From Zelonia costaricensis (Eukaryota > Euglenozoa > Kinetoplastea > Trypanosomatida > Trypanosomatidae): a stretch of 64,000 nucleotides of DNA. Location: the NCBI GenBank assembly GCA_030849075.1, contig JASAOO010003549.1:1-64000 (forward strand), in the 5' to 3' direction. The translations under genes and the position numbers were made by a program. Shown in pieces: positions 31,231 to 39,431 of the stretch (position 1 is its first letter; each line of letters starts with the position of its first letter). The notes beneath the pieces are model-generated. The model was not told where the DNA came from, searched no databases, and saw only the letters and a list, made by a program, of their open reading frames with translations.

Positions 31231-33180
31231 ATGTCGACGCTGTGGTCGCGCTTCACCGAGAGGCTCAAGGAGTCGGGCTACACCCTGAACGACCTCGTAT
31301 ACTGCAGCGAGGACCTGTTCCTCACCATTGTCGAGGACATGAACGCCTTCACGCCGCTGCAGATCGCGTCGCTCGCCAAGGAGTGGCAGCGCAGCCTCGC
31401 CGCAACCGGGTCAACAGCAGCGGCTGCAACAGCACGTGCACGGCCGACCACGGCAGCTCGCCCCGCAGCAGCACCTGGACCAGCAGACGCTACGCGACTG
31501 AGCACCTCCCCGGCGCCATCGCGCACGAACGTCGCCGGCGTCACGCCGCTGGGCCAGAACGCGACGGCGGCTCGCGCGGCATCAGCGTCAACAACGCCGA
31601 CGGCGCAGGCGACGCTCAGCTCGGTGCTGCGCGAGAACGCGTTTGCGCCGCCGCGGCGGTCGCCGGCACGGATCAAGGAGGAGGCCGAGTACCTGCTGAC
31701 GAAGCTGTCAGCGCAGAGCGGCGAGGAGTACCAGGTGTCGCCGACGGAGGGCATCGTCGCGGTGGAGGCGTCGCCCGAGGCGTGGAGTCCGCTGGTCGAC
31801 CGCGTCGCCCGCATGCAGCAGCTCGCGGGCCGCACCGCGCCGAGTCGCCGCGACGGCAGCGTGGCGCCAGCGGTGGAGCTGCAGCTGCTGTGGAAGCTGT
31901 GCAGTCCTGCGACGCTGCGGAAGATGGAGCGGGCGTGCGTGTCGGGGGCGCCGTTCGGGCTCTCGAACCAGGACGACGCCGACGGGTTGTGCTCGAGCGC
32001 CGTGGTCGTCTACGACCGCGAGGCCACCCGACTCGCCGCTCCGGCGGAGCAGCTGACCGAGCTCTTCGCCGACGGCTGGGCACTCGTGGCCTTCGACGTG
32101 GCCGTTGGGAGGGCGCGGACCGTGACGAAGGAGGAGGCGCACGACCTCAACTCAAACCTGTACCGCTTCTCGATGGAGCAGTGCCTGGAGATGCTCGAGG
32201 ACGCCGGCTTCGACGCCTTTCACGTCCCCTCGCGCAACGCCGTGGCGGTGTGCCACATGCACCAGCTGATGCCGCGCTTTGTGGTCTTTGTGAGCGCCCT
32301 GGCGCCGGTCGCCGTGCCGCGGCGCCTCGGTGAGGCCGCACCGGCGGTGGCCGACCGACCGTCACGCGCCCCGCCAGCACCCGCGGAGCCGGCGAAGCAC
32401 GCGCCACCCGCCAGCGCGGCGACGGCACCGACAGCCCTCGTGCCCGCGCAACGGCCCGCTGCGACGTCAGCGGGGGCGGATGTGCAGTGCGCCGTGCACC
32501 ACAGCAAGACGGTGGAGTTCTGGTCGCCGACGGAGAAGCGGCTGCTGTGCAGCCACTGCCTGTACTACGACGGCTACTCGCAGGAGAACTGCATTCCGAT
32601 GGAGCAGGCCGCGCGCGAGGAGGCGCCGCGGCTCGAGCGGTGGGTGCAGAACGCGATCACCTTCTCGCAGGAGATACAGGCCGTCTTCGACCTCTTCGAG
32701 GCGGCGCAGACGGACGTGGCGCAAACCCACGAGCGCGTGCGCGGCGATGTGGCGCAGAGCTTCACGCGACTGCGGTCGCGGCTCGACGCGCTGGAGGCGA
32801 CGCTGTTGCAGCAGTGCCAGCAGCAGGCGCAGCAGAGCCGGCAGGCCCTGCAAGACACCGTCTCGCGGGTGACGGCGACGGTGCAGTTTGTGAGGGAGGT
32901 GGTGCAGGACGCCGACGGCCCGATCGCGGCCTACCGCGCCGGCGTCGCCGACACACCCACCTACGTCGCCGTCCTGCGCAGCACGCAGCGCGCTTTTGGG
33001 GCCTGGGAGCCGGTCGCCATCCAGCCGTACGTCGACGTGGCCCTTGCGGACGGCGCGGCGCTTCTCCAGCCGGTCGAGGCAGCGCTCAAGGCGGTGCAGG
33101 CCATCGCGACCGAGCCCGGCAAGGTGCAGCTTCCCGAGGCCATCGACGTCAACTTTCTCAAGGCCGACTGCGAGGTGTGA
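31231..33180 (+). CDS. B-box / coiled-coil protein (TRIM-like, no RING)
   Basis: A 649-residue protein. The N-terminal ~50 residues (MSTLWSRFTERLKESGYTLN) form a helical, SAM-like domain. A Thr/Ala/Pro-rich linker is followed by a conserved-looking region at about 190-365 (for example CSSAVVVYDREATRLAAPAE and LNSNLYRFSMEQCLEMLEDA) that I cannot place in a family. A partial B-box-like zinc motif starts at Cys420 (CAVHH), then CSHC at 440-443 and a further Cys near 455; the last His pair of a classical B-box is not evident. Residues ~455-600 form a long Gln/Ala-rich coiled coil like the B-box C-terminal region of TRIM proteins. It has no RING, so it is probably a scaffold rather than a ligase. 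It is the last gene of the rightward unit. The start is the ATG at 31231; only a TTG lies upstream in frame. Confidence 0.85.
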   Translation: MSTLWSRFTERLKESGYTLNDLVYCSEDLFLTIVEDMNAFTPLQIASLAKEWQRSLAATGSTAAAATARARPTTAARPAAAPGPADATRLSTSPAPSRTNVAGVTPLGQNATAARAASASTTPTAQATLSSVLRENAFAPPRRSPARIKEEAEYLLTKLSAQSGEEYQVSPTEGIVAVEASPEAWSPLVDRVARMQQLAGRTAPSRRDGSVAPAVELQLLWKLCSPATLRKMERACVSGAPFGLSNQDDADGLCSSAVVVYDREATRLAAPAEQLTELFADGWALVAFDVAVGRARTVTKEEAHDLNSNLYRFSMEQCLEMLEDAGFDAFHVPSRNAVAVCHMHQLMPRFVVFVSALAPVAVPRRLGEAAPAVADRPSRAPPAPAEPAKHAPPASAATAPTALVPAQRPAATSAGADVQCAVHHSKTVEFWSPTEKRLLCSHCLYYDGYSQENCIPMEQAAREEAPRLERWVQNAITFSQEIQAVFDLFEAAQTDVAQTHERVRGDVAQSFTRLRSRLDALEATLLQQCQQQAQQSRQALQDTVSRVTATVQFVREVVQDADGPIAAYRAGVADTPTYVAVLRSTQRAFGAWEPVAIQPYVDVALADGAALLQPVEAALKAVQAIATEPGKVQLPEAIDVNFLKADCEV

Positions 33181-33351
33181 CAGAAGCCCGTGAGTTTGTG
33201 TGTGTGTGTCTGATGGTGTTGCATAGAACGAAACCTGTATGGCCCCTCCCCTTACCCCGCCCACCGTGGACGCGTGCATAGATAACGAAACCACTACTAA
33301 CACAGCGGCTGGTGAACTCCGCCGCCCGCCTTGTCCGAAATGCCGCCCGGC

Positions 33352-33455
33352 CCACCTGGCCCCCCCCCCACCCCGCCCAACCCCTCCCCCCCGTGCCCCC
33401 AGCCCCACGGCCAAGCCCCCCCCCCCTCCTCTCCCCAAAGCCCAGCCCCCCCGAG
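33352..33455 (-). other. C-rich (minus-strand G-rich) tract, possible G-quadruplex
   Basis: About 100 bases dominated by runs of 4 to 13 C on the plus strand, giving many closely spaced G runs on the minus strand. This can form a G-quadruplex or i-motif. It lies between the convergent gene ends, just before the tRNA. Confidence 0.7.
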
Positions 33456-33514
33456 CACCGCGCGCTCTCCATCTTCTGAGACTCCGCCAGTGGACACAAT
33501 GGGGTAGCCGCCGT

Positions 33515-33586
33515 GGCCGCTTAGCACAGTGGCAGTGCACCACTCTCGTAAAGTGGGGGTCGCGAGTTCGATTCTCGCAGTGGCCT
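33515..33586 (+). tRNA. tRNA-Thr (anticodon CGT)
   Basis: Folds as a complete tRNA without intron. The acceptor stem GGCCGCT (33515-33521) pairs with AGTGGCC (33579-33585) with one G-T pair. The D stem is GCAC/GTGC around an AGTGGCA loop. The anticodon stem CCACT/AGTGG encloses the loop CTCGTAA, with anticodon CGT at 33547-33549 reading ACG (Thr). The T stem GCGAG/CTCGC encloses TTCGATT. T at 33586 is the discriminator base. The internal A box (TTAGCACAGTGGC) and B box (GAGTTCGATTCTC) are both present, and a T5 run at 33591-33595 can serve as RNA polymerase III terminator. Position 32 is C in the gene; C32-to-U editing of threonyl tRNAs has been described in trypanosomatids. Confidence 0.95.
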
Positions 33587-33590
33587 TGCT

Positions 33591-33595
33591 TTTTG
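33591..33595 (+). terminator. RNA polymerase III T-run terminator of tRNA-Thr
   Basis: Five consecutive T a few bases after the tRNA 3' end. Confidence 0.7.
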
Positions 33596-33866
33596 TAGGT
33601 CGCGAGACCCCGGCGGGGCAAGGGGCGAGGAGGGCGCGGCAGTAGAGCAGGGGCGTCATGGCGGCGGGGTTCGCCGTGTGTGTGTCCCGTCGTCGCTGTG
33701 TCCTTCGGTGCGCTTGCAGTGGGCGAATCGCCTTCGTCCATCCTCGTTTTTATATGTAAGAGGTGCATATAGAAAGCCATCAGGCGCACACAGTCGCGCT
33801 TTTTGTCGTTCTCGCGGCGTCGCACGCTCGGTGCGCCGTCCCTCACGCCGGGACCCTGCTGGTGTG

Positions 33867-35090
33867 TCACATGACGCGGCGGAAGAGACTGGTCATCTCC
33901 GCCTTGCCGAAGATGACGGGCACGGCGTAGAAGGGGTTCGCCTCGCTGAGGGCGTGGCTGACGAGGAAGTCGAGGTCCTTCTCCTGCACCGCCCACCGCG
34001 CGTCGCCGGCCGCCAGCGTCGTCGGGATGCCCATGCGTGCGTTGATTTCCCGCACCCACGCCACAAACCGCACCGCCTTCTCCGCCTCGTCGGCGCCGGC
34101 GATGTTCGCCGCGTCGGCGAGCTGCGCCAGGCGCCGGTGCACCGTGCTGCCGTACATGTCGAGTGCGTGCGGCAGGATGACGGCGTTCGCGAAGCCGTGC
34201 GGCACGTTGTAGTGCCCACCCACGGCGTGCGCCACAGCGTGCACGTTGCCGACACCGGCGCGGGTGAAGGCGGTGCCGGCGAGGTGCGACGCCAGCAGCA
34301 TCTTCTCGCGTGCCTCGATGTCGGTGCCGTCCTCGTAGGCGCGCACGAGGTACTTGGCAATCAGCTCCATCGCATGCAGCGCCGCCGCGTCGATGGCGGG
34401 GTAGTGGAAGACGTTCGTGTATGACTCCACGACATGCGTCAGCGCGTCCATGCCGGTCGTCGCCGTCACAAACTTGGGCAGCCCGACCGTCAGCACCGGG
34501 TCGAGGACGCAGTAGTGTGGCACGAGCACCGGGTCCATGATGGCAAACTTGTCCTTGGCCGCCGGGTCGCACACCACCGCGGCAATCGTGCACTCGCTGC
34601 CGGTGCCGGCGGTCGTCGGCACCGCCACCATCAGCGGCAGCGGCCACAGCACACGCAGCAGCCCGCGCATGTAGTGCAGCGGCGTGCGCGGCCGCGCCTG
34701 CCGCACCCCGACCAGCTTCGCGCAGTCCATCACGCTGCCGCCGCCGACGGCGACGATGTAGTCGCACTTGTGCTGGATGTAGATATTGTTCGCCGCCTCG
34801 ACCATGTCGATGCTCGGGTTCGGCAGCACATCCTGGTACACGGCCAGCTCGGTGCCGTGCTTCCTCATGACGCTGATGAGGTCGTCGACGAGGCCGAACT
34901 TCATGATCATGGCATCCGTGACAAGCAGCCCGCGCCGCACCTTTGCCCCGCGCAGGATCTCAGGCAGTTGCGAGAGCGATCCTGCGCCGCGTGTGATGCG
35001 GGGGGCGCGAAACGGAAGCAGGTGGCTGGCGGCGTAGACGATGGCCTGGTACAGCCGGCACGCTGCCCGCCAGAGGACCGACGCCGGCAT
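33867..35090 (-). CDS. Iron-dependent alcohol dehydrogenase
   Basis: A 407-residue protein of the group III (iron-containing) alcohol dehydrogenases, which interconvert alcohols and aldehydes or ketones with NAD(P)H. The nucleotide-binding motif GGGS (about residue 112) and ATTGMDALTHVVESY, PTTAGTGSE and HAVAHAVGGHYNVPHG segments are all present. The metal ligands Asp and His in MDALTH, and the two His spaced 14 apart in the last motif, match those of E. coli FucO. Length fits the family. The first ~30 residues are hydrophobic and basic and could act as a targeting or membrane-associating sequence. The frame is open for another 113 codons upstream, but those translate polypyrimidine sequence, so the start is set at the ATG at 35090. 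It is the last gene of the leftward unit. The family is mainly bacterial and protist; ancient transfer is possible. Confidence 0.93.
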   Translation of the reverse strand: MPASVLWRAACRLYQAIVYAASHLLPFRAPRITRGAGSLSQLPEILRGAKVRRGLLVTDAMIMKFGLVDDLISVMRKHGTELAVYQDVLPNPSIDMVEAANNIYIQHKCDYIVAVGGGSVMDCAKLVGVRQARPRTPLHYMRGLLRVLWPLPLMVAVPTTAGTGSECTIAAVVCDPAAKDKFAIMDPVLVPHYCVLDPVLTVGLPKFVTATTGMDALTHVVESYTNVFHYPAIDAAALHAMELIAKYLVRAYEDGTDIEAREKMLLASHLAGTAFTRAGVGNVHAVAHAVGGHYNVPHGFANAVILPHALDMYGSTVHRRLAQLADAANIAGADEAEKAVRFVAWVREINARMGIPTTLAAGDARWAVQEKDLDFLVSHALSEANPFYAVPVIFGKAEMTSLFRRVM

Positions 35091-35955
35091 CGTCGCGGCG
35101 CGTGCACACGGCCGACGGATGGCGCGAGACGCGTCGGGCAAAGGGAAGGAAACACACGAAAGGAGAGGGGGGGGGGGAGGGGCTGGGACGTAGAGGGGGG
35201 GGGGGGGAGGGTACGAGACGAGGAGGCGGGTACAAGGCAATTGAAGTGAGAATAAAGCAAGGAAACCGTTTAAAGCTAATGCGCTAAGGTGCGGGGACGC
35301 GGGTGGGGGTGTGACACGCGTGATAAAGGGGTTTTCGTTTGTTCTGGGTGGAGCGGGGGGAGGGGGAGTGAGATGGCAGTGGCGAGGCGGACGGAGAGGG
35401 AGGAAAGAAGAAGTCGTGTGCACACACACAAAAAAAAAGGCAAGAGAGTTTTGAGCGTAGGGGAGGGGAGAGGGGAGGATACTGGGGACGAGAGGATGGT
35501 GCTCTGTGATGGGTGTCGAGGACGGGAGTTGCCGTTGTCGAATTGAAAAGGTATTGGGAAGAAGAAGAAGAAAAGGCGGACGGAGGGGGGGTGTAGCAGT
35601 GAGCAGGCGTAGCAGCTAGCGCGGGACGAAGGAGGAGCATAGTGGCAGAGAGAGGCACGCAAGTGGGGCACGGGCGATGCGCAGGAGATGGTGAACACTC
35701 GACAGGAAGGAGCGCCGGCGTGCGGGTGCGCGAAGGCGTCAACCCGCAATTCCACCCGCACATCTCAGTCACGCAGCACTACCCGAATGGGAGACGTGGT
35801 TTGACGACATGTTTGTGAGACGCGGCTGGCGTCTTCTTCTTTTGGCCTTGCCTTTCTCTTCTTAGGGGGCGGCAGCACAACGAGCGCCGGTGTGAGAAAG
35901 CCAAGGTCAGCAACATCTCCGCCCACAAAAGTGGGGGGCGGAGGAGGGGCCCACG
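35091..35955. other. 0.87-kb gene-free interval
   Basis: On the minus strand this is a polypyrimidine-rich splice region. Two G-runs of 12-13 on the plus strand lie at about 35167-35178 and 35198-35209, and an AG (minus) at 35184-35183 is a possible acceptor for the dehydrogenase gene. No gene seen. Confidence 0.65.
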
Positions 35956-36498
35956 TCAAAACTCGAGGACGGTGTCCAGCGGGTTGGCGCGCGGTGCTGG
36001 TGCCTCGCTTGCGGACGTCACCGGCCCCACACCCACGCCGGGTGCGCTGCTGTCAGCCGAGGCGATGTCTGGGCGCTCGATGATGGGGTACTCCAACGGC
36101 GCCCCCTCCACCTCCGCTTGCTTCGGCCCACGCACGCCGTTCTCCCAACCCCTTGCGAAGACGCCGTAGGCGACAACGATCTCCGTGAGGTCCCGCAGCG
36201 GCATCGTCTCCATGTCCGCCTCGGTGACGGTCTGCAGCAGTCGCCATGCCTCGAGGGCAAGGGCTCTGCACTCCTCGGAATCGTCTTGCAGCTGGGCACG
36301 CATAGTGCTCCAGTGCTGCGACAGCGAGTAGAGGCGTTGCCCCACAGAGACGCCCGAGTCGTCCGCGGGGGGCGGGGCGCGCCACACGAGCGTGGCGGAC
36401 ACGATGCTTCGATTCCCACCCCCGTGCGCGACCACGAGCGCGCGCGGCGCACGGAGCACGGCGCTCGCGCGGCCGCGGCCACAAATACGCGTAAGCAT
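35956..36498 (-). CDS. Small hypothetical protein, probably mitochondrial
   Basis: A 180-residue protein. The N-terminus (MLTRICGRGRASAVLRAPRA) is Arg/Ala/Leu-rich without acidic residues for about 45 positions, typical of a mitochondrial presequence. A helical central segment follows (about residues 55-125: GQRLYSLSQHWSTMRAQLQD, then LRDLTEIVVAYGVFARGW). The last ~40 residues are Pro/Ala/Ser-rich. I do not recognise the family. It could be a small subunit of a mitochondrial complex. The ATG at 36498 and high third-position GC support it as a real gene, though another frame on the opposite strand is also open here. Confidence 0.7.
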   Translation of the reverse strand: MLTRICGRGRASAVLRAPRALVVAHGGGNRSIVSATLVWRAPPPADDSGVSVGQRLYSLSQHWSTMRAQLQDDSEECRALALEAWRLLQTVTEADMETMPLRDLTEIVVAYGVFARGWENGVRGPKQAEVEGAPLEYPIIERPDIASADSSAPGVGVGPVTSASEAPAPRANPLDTVLEF

Positions 36499-37177
36499 GC
36501 AGGCGGTGCGGGGGCAAAAGCACGTCTTGACGCGTGTTCTGTTTTACCCCGTTCTTTATTTTACCGGTGGCTGTACACCTCTTGGCACTCCACGGGGTGC
36601 ACGAGGATGACAACGGATGCGCAGACCAGCGAGATGCTTGCAGGCGGCACGCGTTCTAGCTGCTTTGCGTGTGTGGTGGGGCACGCCAGCCAGCATGCAC
36701 GAGCGACGGAGAGATGGGGGAGGGGAGGGCAGGGGAAAAGGAGTGGGTCTATATCGCGTGAGCGACGAGATGCATGACGCGTGAGTACCCACCGGCGACG
36801 CCGACGCCACGAATGTTGCGGGCAGTGTGGCAGCCTTCGGGCGCAGTTCATGTGCAGGTACGTGTCGAGGATGGAAGTGGCAGAGAGGCGGTGCGCGGTG
36901 GCCAAGGAGCCCTCAGTGACATCTGCCTTCGGCGGCTGTTGCTCTTCTCTTCCTTCCATGCTTTCTGCGTTTAGTTGCTTTGCTGTTCTAGGCTGTGTGT
37001 GTGTGTGAGGTTTGGCCTGGTACAGCCAAACGCCTGAGCAGAATCGCGGCGGGAGGAGGGGGGGGGGGGGCTGCGCGCACGCTGACGTGGAAGAACACAC
37101 ACACACACACATACACAGAGGAGGTCCACCGTGTGAAACAGCGAGCGAAAAAAAGTCACGGCGCTCGACGCGAAACC
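36499..37177. other. 0.68-kb gene-free interval
   Basis: Minus-strand UTR and splice region. A pyrimidine tract (minus strand) lies at about 36715-36745, and a G12 run on the plus strand at about 37059-37070. A short CA repeat lies at 37096-37112. No gene seen. Confidence 0.6.
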
Positions 37178-38893
37178 TCAAAAGAAGCCTCGGAGGTCCT
37201 TGTAAAGCTCCTCGTCGCTCTTGCGCGGTCGCTGCCGCTTGCCGGCCCGGTGCCACGGCCGCGACCGCGACCCTGGCGAAGGCGTTGTCGGTGCTGCCGC
37301 GTCACGGGGCTCGTCTTCAAACGCGTCGCCTGCCAGGCCCCGCATCGCCGTGTATCCTTCCTCGTCCACGCCACGGAGGCCCGGCCCCGTGGCGGCTCCC
37401 ATGAGGTCTGCCTGCGCGTCCCCTGACTCCTCGTCGCACTCCTCGTTCACTGTCTGCTGCACCGAACGCTGCCGGCGCCGGATGGCCTCCTGGGCACGCA
37501 GCAGCCCCTCCACGCGCCGCGGCAGGGCCGCGGTGAGGTGGATCGGGGCCCCGACGGAGGCGTTAACGTGCGCGGACTGCTCGTCGAGAATGAGGTCAAC
37601 CGCCTTGTTCACGTCCACGTAGAGGTGGCCGCGGTTGCGCTCGTGCAGCTCGACCACGAACGGAAAGGGCGAGCTGAAGGGCCGCTCCAGCACGGACTTG
37701 CGCGTCTTGTTCCGCAGCCGACGCTCCTCGTTGCTGAGAAATGCCTGTGCGGTGCCGCCGACGAGCATGTTGAGCGCGCGGTTCTGCAGCAGTCCCTCGA
37801 GGTGCTCGCCGTGGCACGTGCCGATCAGATGGACGCCGCGCTGCGAAATGGACCAGGCCGCCTCCGCCTCCGCCTCCGTCGCGATCTCGTCCACGATGAC
37901 GTAGTCAGGGGTGTGGTTCTGCAGGACCTCGGTCATGACCTGACTCTGCGCCTCGCGACTCGCGACTTGAATGCGGCGACAGCGACCCAGGTAGGGCAGC
38001 GGAATAGGGCCATCGCCCCCGATCTCGTTCGACGTGTCCACGACCGTCACGCGCGGCATGTCCGGCCCCTGCGCGAGGGCGGCGGCGAGGTCACGCAGCA
38101 GCGTGGTCTTGCCCATTCCCGCCTTGGACAGGATGAGCAGACTGCCGCGCTGGGCGAGCGGGAGCAGCGCACGAGCCGCGCCAGGGACGTAGCGGCCGAC
38201 ACGCAGCGTCACCCCGAGCGGTTCGCCGTGCCGGCCACGCCACACCGACGCGCGGTGAGCCGTGTTGGCCACGCAGGCGCGCCCGTCGCTGCCGAAGCGG
38301 CCAATCTGCTTCATCATGTGCTGCAGCTCCGCTGCGGACGGCGGGGGCAGCTGGATGACCCACCCGCCGCTCCCACGCACCTCCACCTCCTGTCCAACGT
38401 GCACGAAGAGCTCCTCGACGCCCGCGGGGTCGAACACAGGGTGCGCCGTGACGGCGGCCCGCAGCGTCGGCGGCAGCAGCGACATGAGGTGCAGCGTCTC
38501 GGCGTAGGTGTTGCACAGGGCGAGGCCGAGCCAGTCCCTCGCGCGCAGCTCGTCCGCCCGCGCGGCATCAGTCACGAGGGCTGTGGCGTAGGCCTTGTGC
38601 AACGCGCACCACGCCGCGCGAAACGTCCCGGCGGCCCAAACGTCAGGCTCCGTCTGGTGAGCGGCGACGAGGTCGGGTCGCTTGTCTGTGATGTAGCCGA
38701 GGTCCATGCCGGACGGCGGCGGTCGCGCCGATGCCGTCGCCGGCTCGTCGAGCTCCGCGGCGCGCAGGAGCTCCTTGGTGCTGACACCGACGCGCGAGCG
38801 CATCCACCGCCGCGCCGTCGCGGGAAGCCCCGGTGCAGGCGTGCACGCCGCCGCCGCCGCGCCCTTCGCGCAGTGCACCGTGAAGCACCGCAT
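37178..38893 (-). CDS. Ycf45/SpoIIIAA-like P-loop ATPase
   Basis: A 571-residue protein with a RecA/AAA-type ATPase core of the family that includes algal plastid Ycf45 and bacterial SpoIIIAA. The segment FGSDGRACVANTAHRASVWR precedes RVGRYVPGA and the Walker A motif SKAGMGKTT, with Lys262. The first Gly of the usual GxxGxGKT is replaced, but GMGKT is kept. Walker B reads YVIVDEIATEAE, and it is preceded by the family's VVDTSNEIGGDG motif and followed by GTCHGEHLEGLLQN. The N-terminal ~180 residues include helical segments (WCALHKAYATALV) and the C-terminal ~120 residues are charged, ending in ELYKDLRGFF. The cellular role of the family in organisms without plastids is not settled. An Ala/Arg-rich N-terminus (RCFTVHCAKGAAAAACTPAP) could direct it to the mitochondrion. 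An ATG at 39028 is also in frame, but the sequence between reads as splice signal. Confidence 0.87.
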   Translation of the reverse strand: MRCFTVHCAKGAAAAACTPAPGLPATARRWMRSRVGVSTKELLRAAELDEPATASARPPPSGMDLGYITDKRPDLVAAHQTEPDVWAAGTFRAAWCALHKAYATALVTDAARADELRARDWLGLALCNTYAETLHLMSLLPPTLRAAVTAHPVFDPAGVEELFVHVGQEVEVRGSGGWVIQLPPPSAAELQHMMKQIGRFGSDGRACVANTAHRASVWRGRHGEPLGVTLRVGRYVPGAARALLPLAQRGSLLILSKAGMGKTTLLRDLAAALAQGPDMPRVTVVDTSNEIGGDGPIPLPYLGRCRRIQVASREAQSQVMTEVLQNHTPDYVIVDEIATEAEAEAAWSISQRGVHLIGTCHGEHLEGLLQNRALNMLVGGTAQAFLSNEERRLRNKTRKSVLERPFSSPFPFVVELHERNRGHLYVDVNKAVDLILDEQSAHVNASVGAPIHLTAALPRRVEGLLRAQEAIRRRQRSVQQTVNEECDEESGDAQADLMGAATGPGLRGVDEEGYTAMRGLAGDAFEDEPRDAAAPTTPSPGSRSRPWHRAGKRQRPRKSDEELYKDLRGFF

Positions 38894-39431
38894 CGTCTGT
38901 GGGTTTGGACCAGCGTTGCAGAGCACAAGGAAAAGGAAGAGGTTCTGCTGGTTTGCCGTACTCGCACGTCGCAGTTGCGTAGCACACGGCGCAAGTGGCG
39001 GGGGGGGGGAGGCGAGAGGGAAGTCCATATCGAGGTAAAGCGGTTGAAAGGCACAGTCGTTTGTGTGGCGGAGGTTGGAGGCGGCACACTCGAGGCGCGA
39101 GTCCGTCGGTTCGTGACTTCCCCAGTCGTGTTTTCTCGTGGGCCGGAGACACTTCTTCATCACATACCCTGCAGAGGAGCGAGAAGAGGGAGGAGCCCGG
39201 CACACCTCCGTCTTTCGTGTGCATCGGGACCGGTACGTCGTCCTGGTCCGCTGCTCGCCGCTTTCCTTTTTTTTTTCTTCCATTTCGCGTGTGTCCACTG
39301 TTACACAATTACAGCACTTGCGGGGCGCGGGGCGGGGGGGGGAATGGGAGGGAGCAGCGGGGGCCTGTCCCGTGTCGGAGAGCCCCCTTCCCCGCACACC
39401 CCTTCCCCTCTCCCCCCCCACTTTGCGGGGA
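38894..39431. other. 0.54-kb gene-free interval
   Basis: Minus-strand UTR and splice region. The nearest AG upstream of the ATPase ATG is at 38898-38897, which would leave a leader of only 3 nt. The pyrimidine run CCTCTTCCTTTTCCTTGTG lies about 30-50 bases before it. G-rich runs on the plus strand at 39000-39010 and 39330-39341. No gene seen. Confidence 0.6.

Larger units (their letters stand above)
33181..33866. other. Convergent strand-switch region
   Basis: Coding strand changes from plus (ending at 33180) to minus (ending at 33867), so two polycistronic units converge here. The region holds a tRNA gene and a C-rich tract. In trypanosomatids convergent switch regions are sites of RNA polymerase II termination and are enriched in base J and histone H3 variant; whether that holds here is inference. 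No protein gene is present: frames that are open here run through the tRNA or the C-rich tract. Confidence 0.9.

Noticed and set aside
33239..33659. Small frames over the tRNA and C-rich tract on both strands
   Set aside because: They translate the tRNA gene and homopolymeric C/G runs; no independent support.
32467..34767. A 766-codon minus-strand frame across the strand-switch region
   Set aside because: It runs antisense to the B-box protein, through the C-rich tract and the tRNA, and in the wrong frame over the dehydrogenase. Its tRNA-derived part resembles a spurious peptide seen in many databases.
35091..35429. A 113-codon N-terminal extension of the alcohol dehydrogenase
   Set aside because: It encodes Pro/Leu/Ser runs from polypyrimidine splice sequence and exceeds family length.
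38894..39028. A 45-residue N-terminal extension of the Ycf45-like protein from ATG at 39028
   Set aside because: It passes through a C-rich stretch and an AG just before the ATG at 38893; the shorter start fits better, though not proven.
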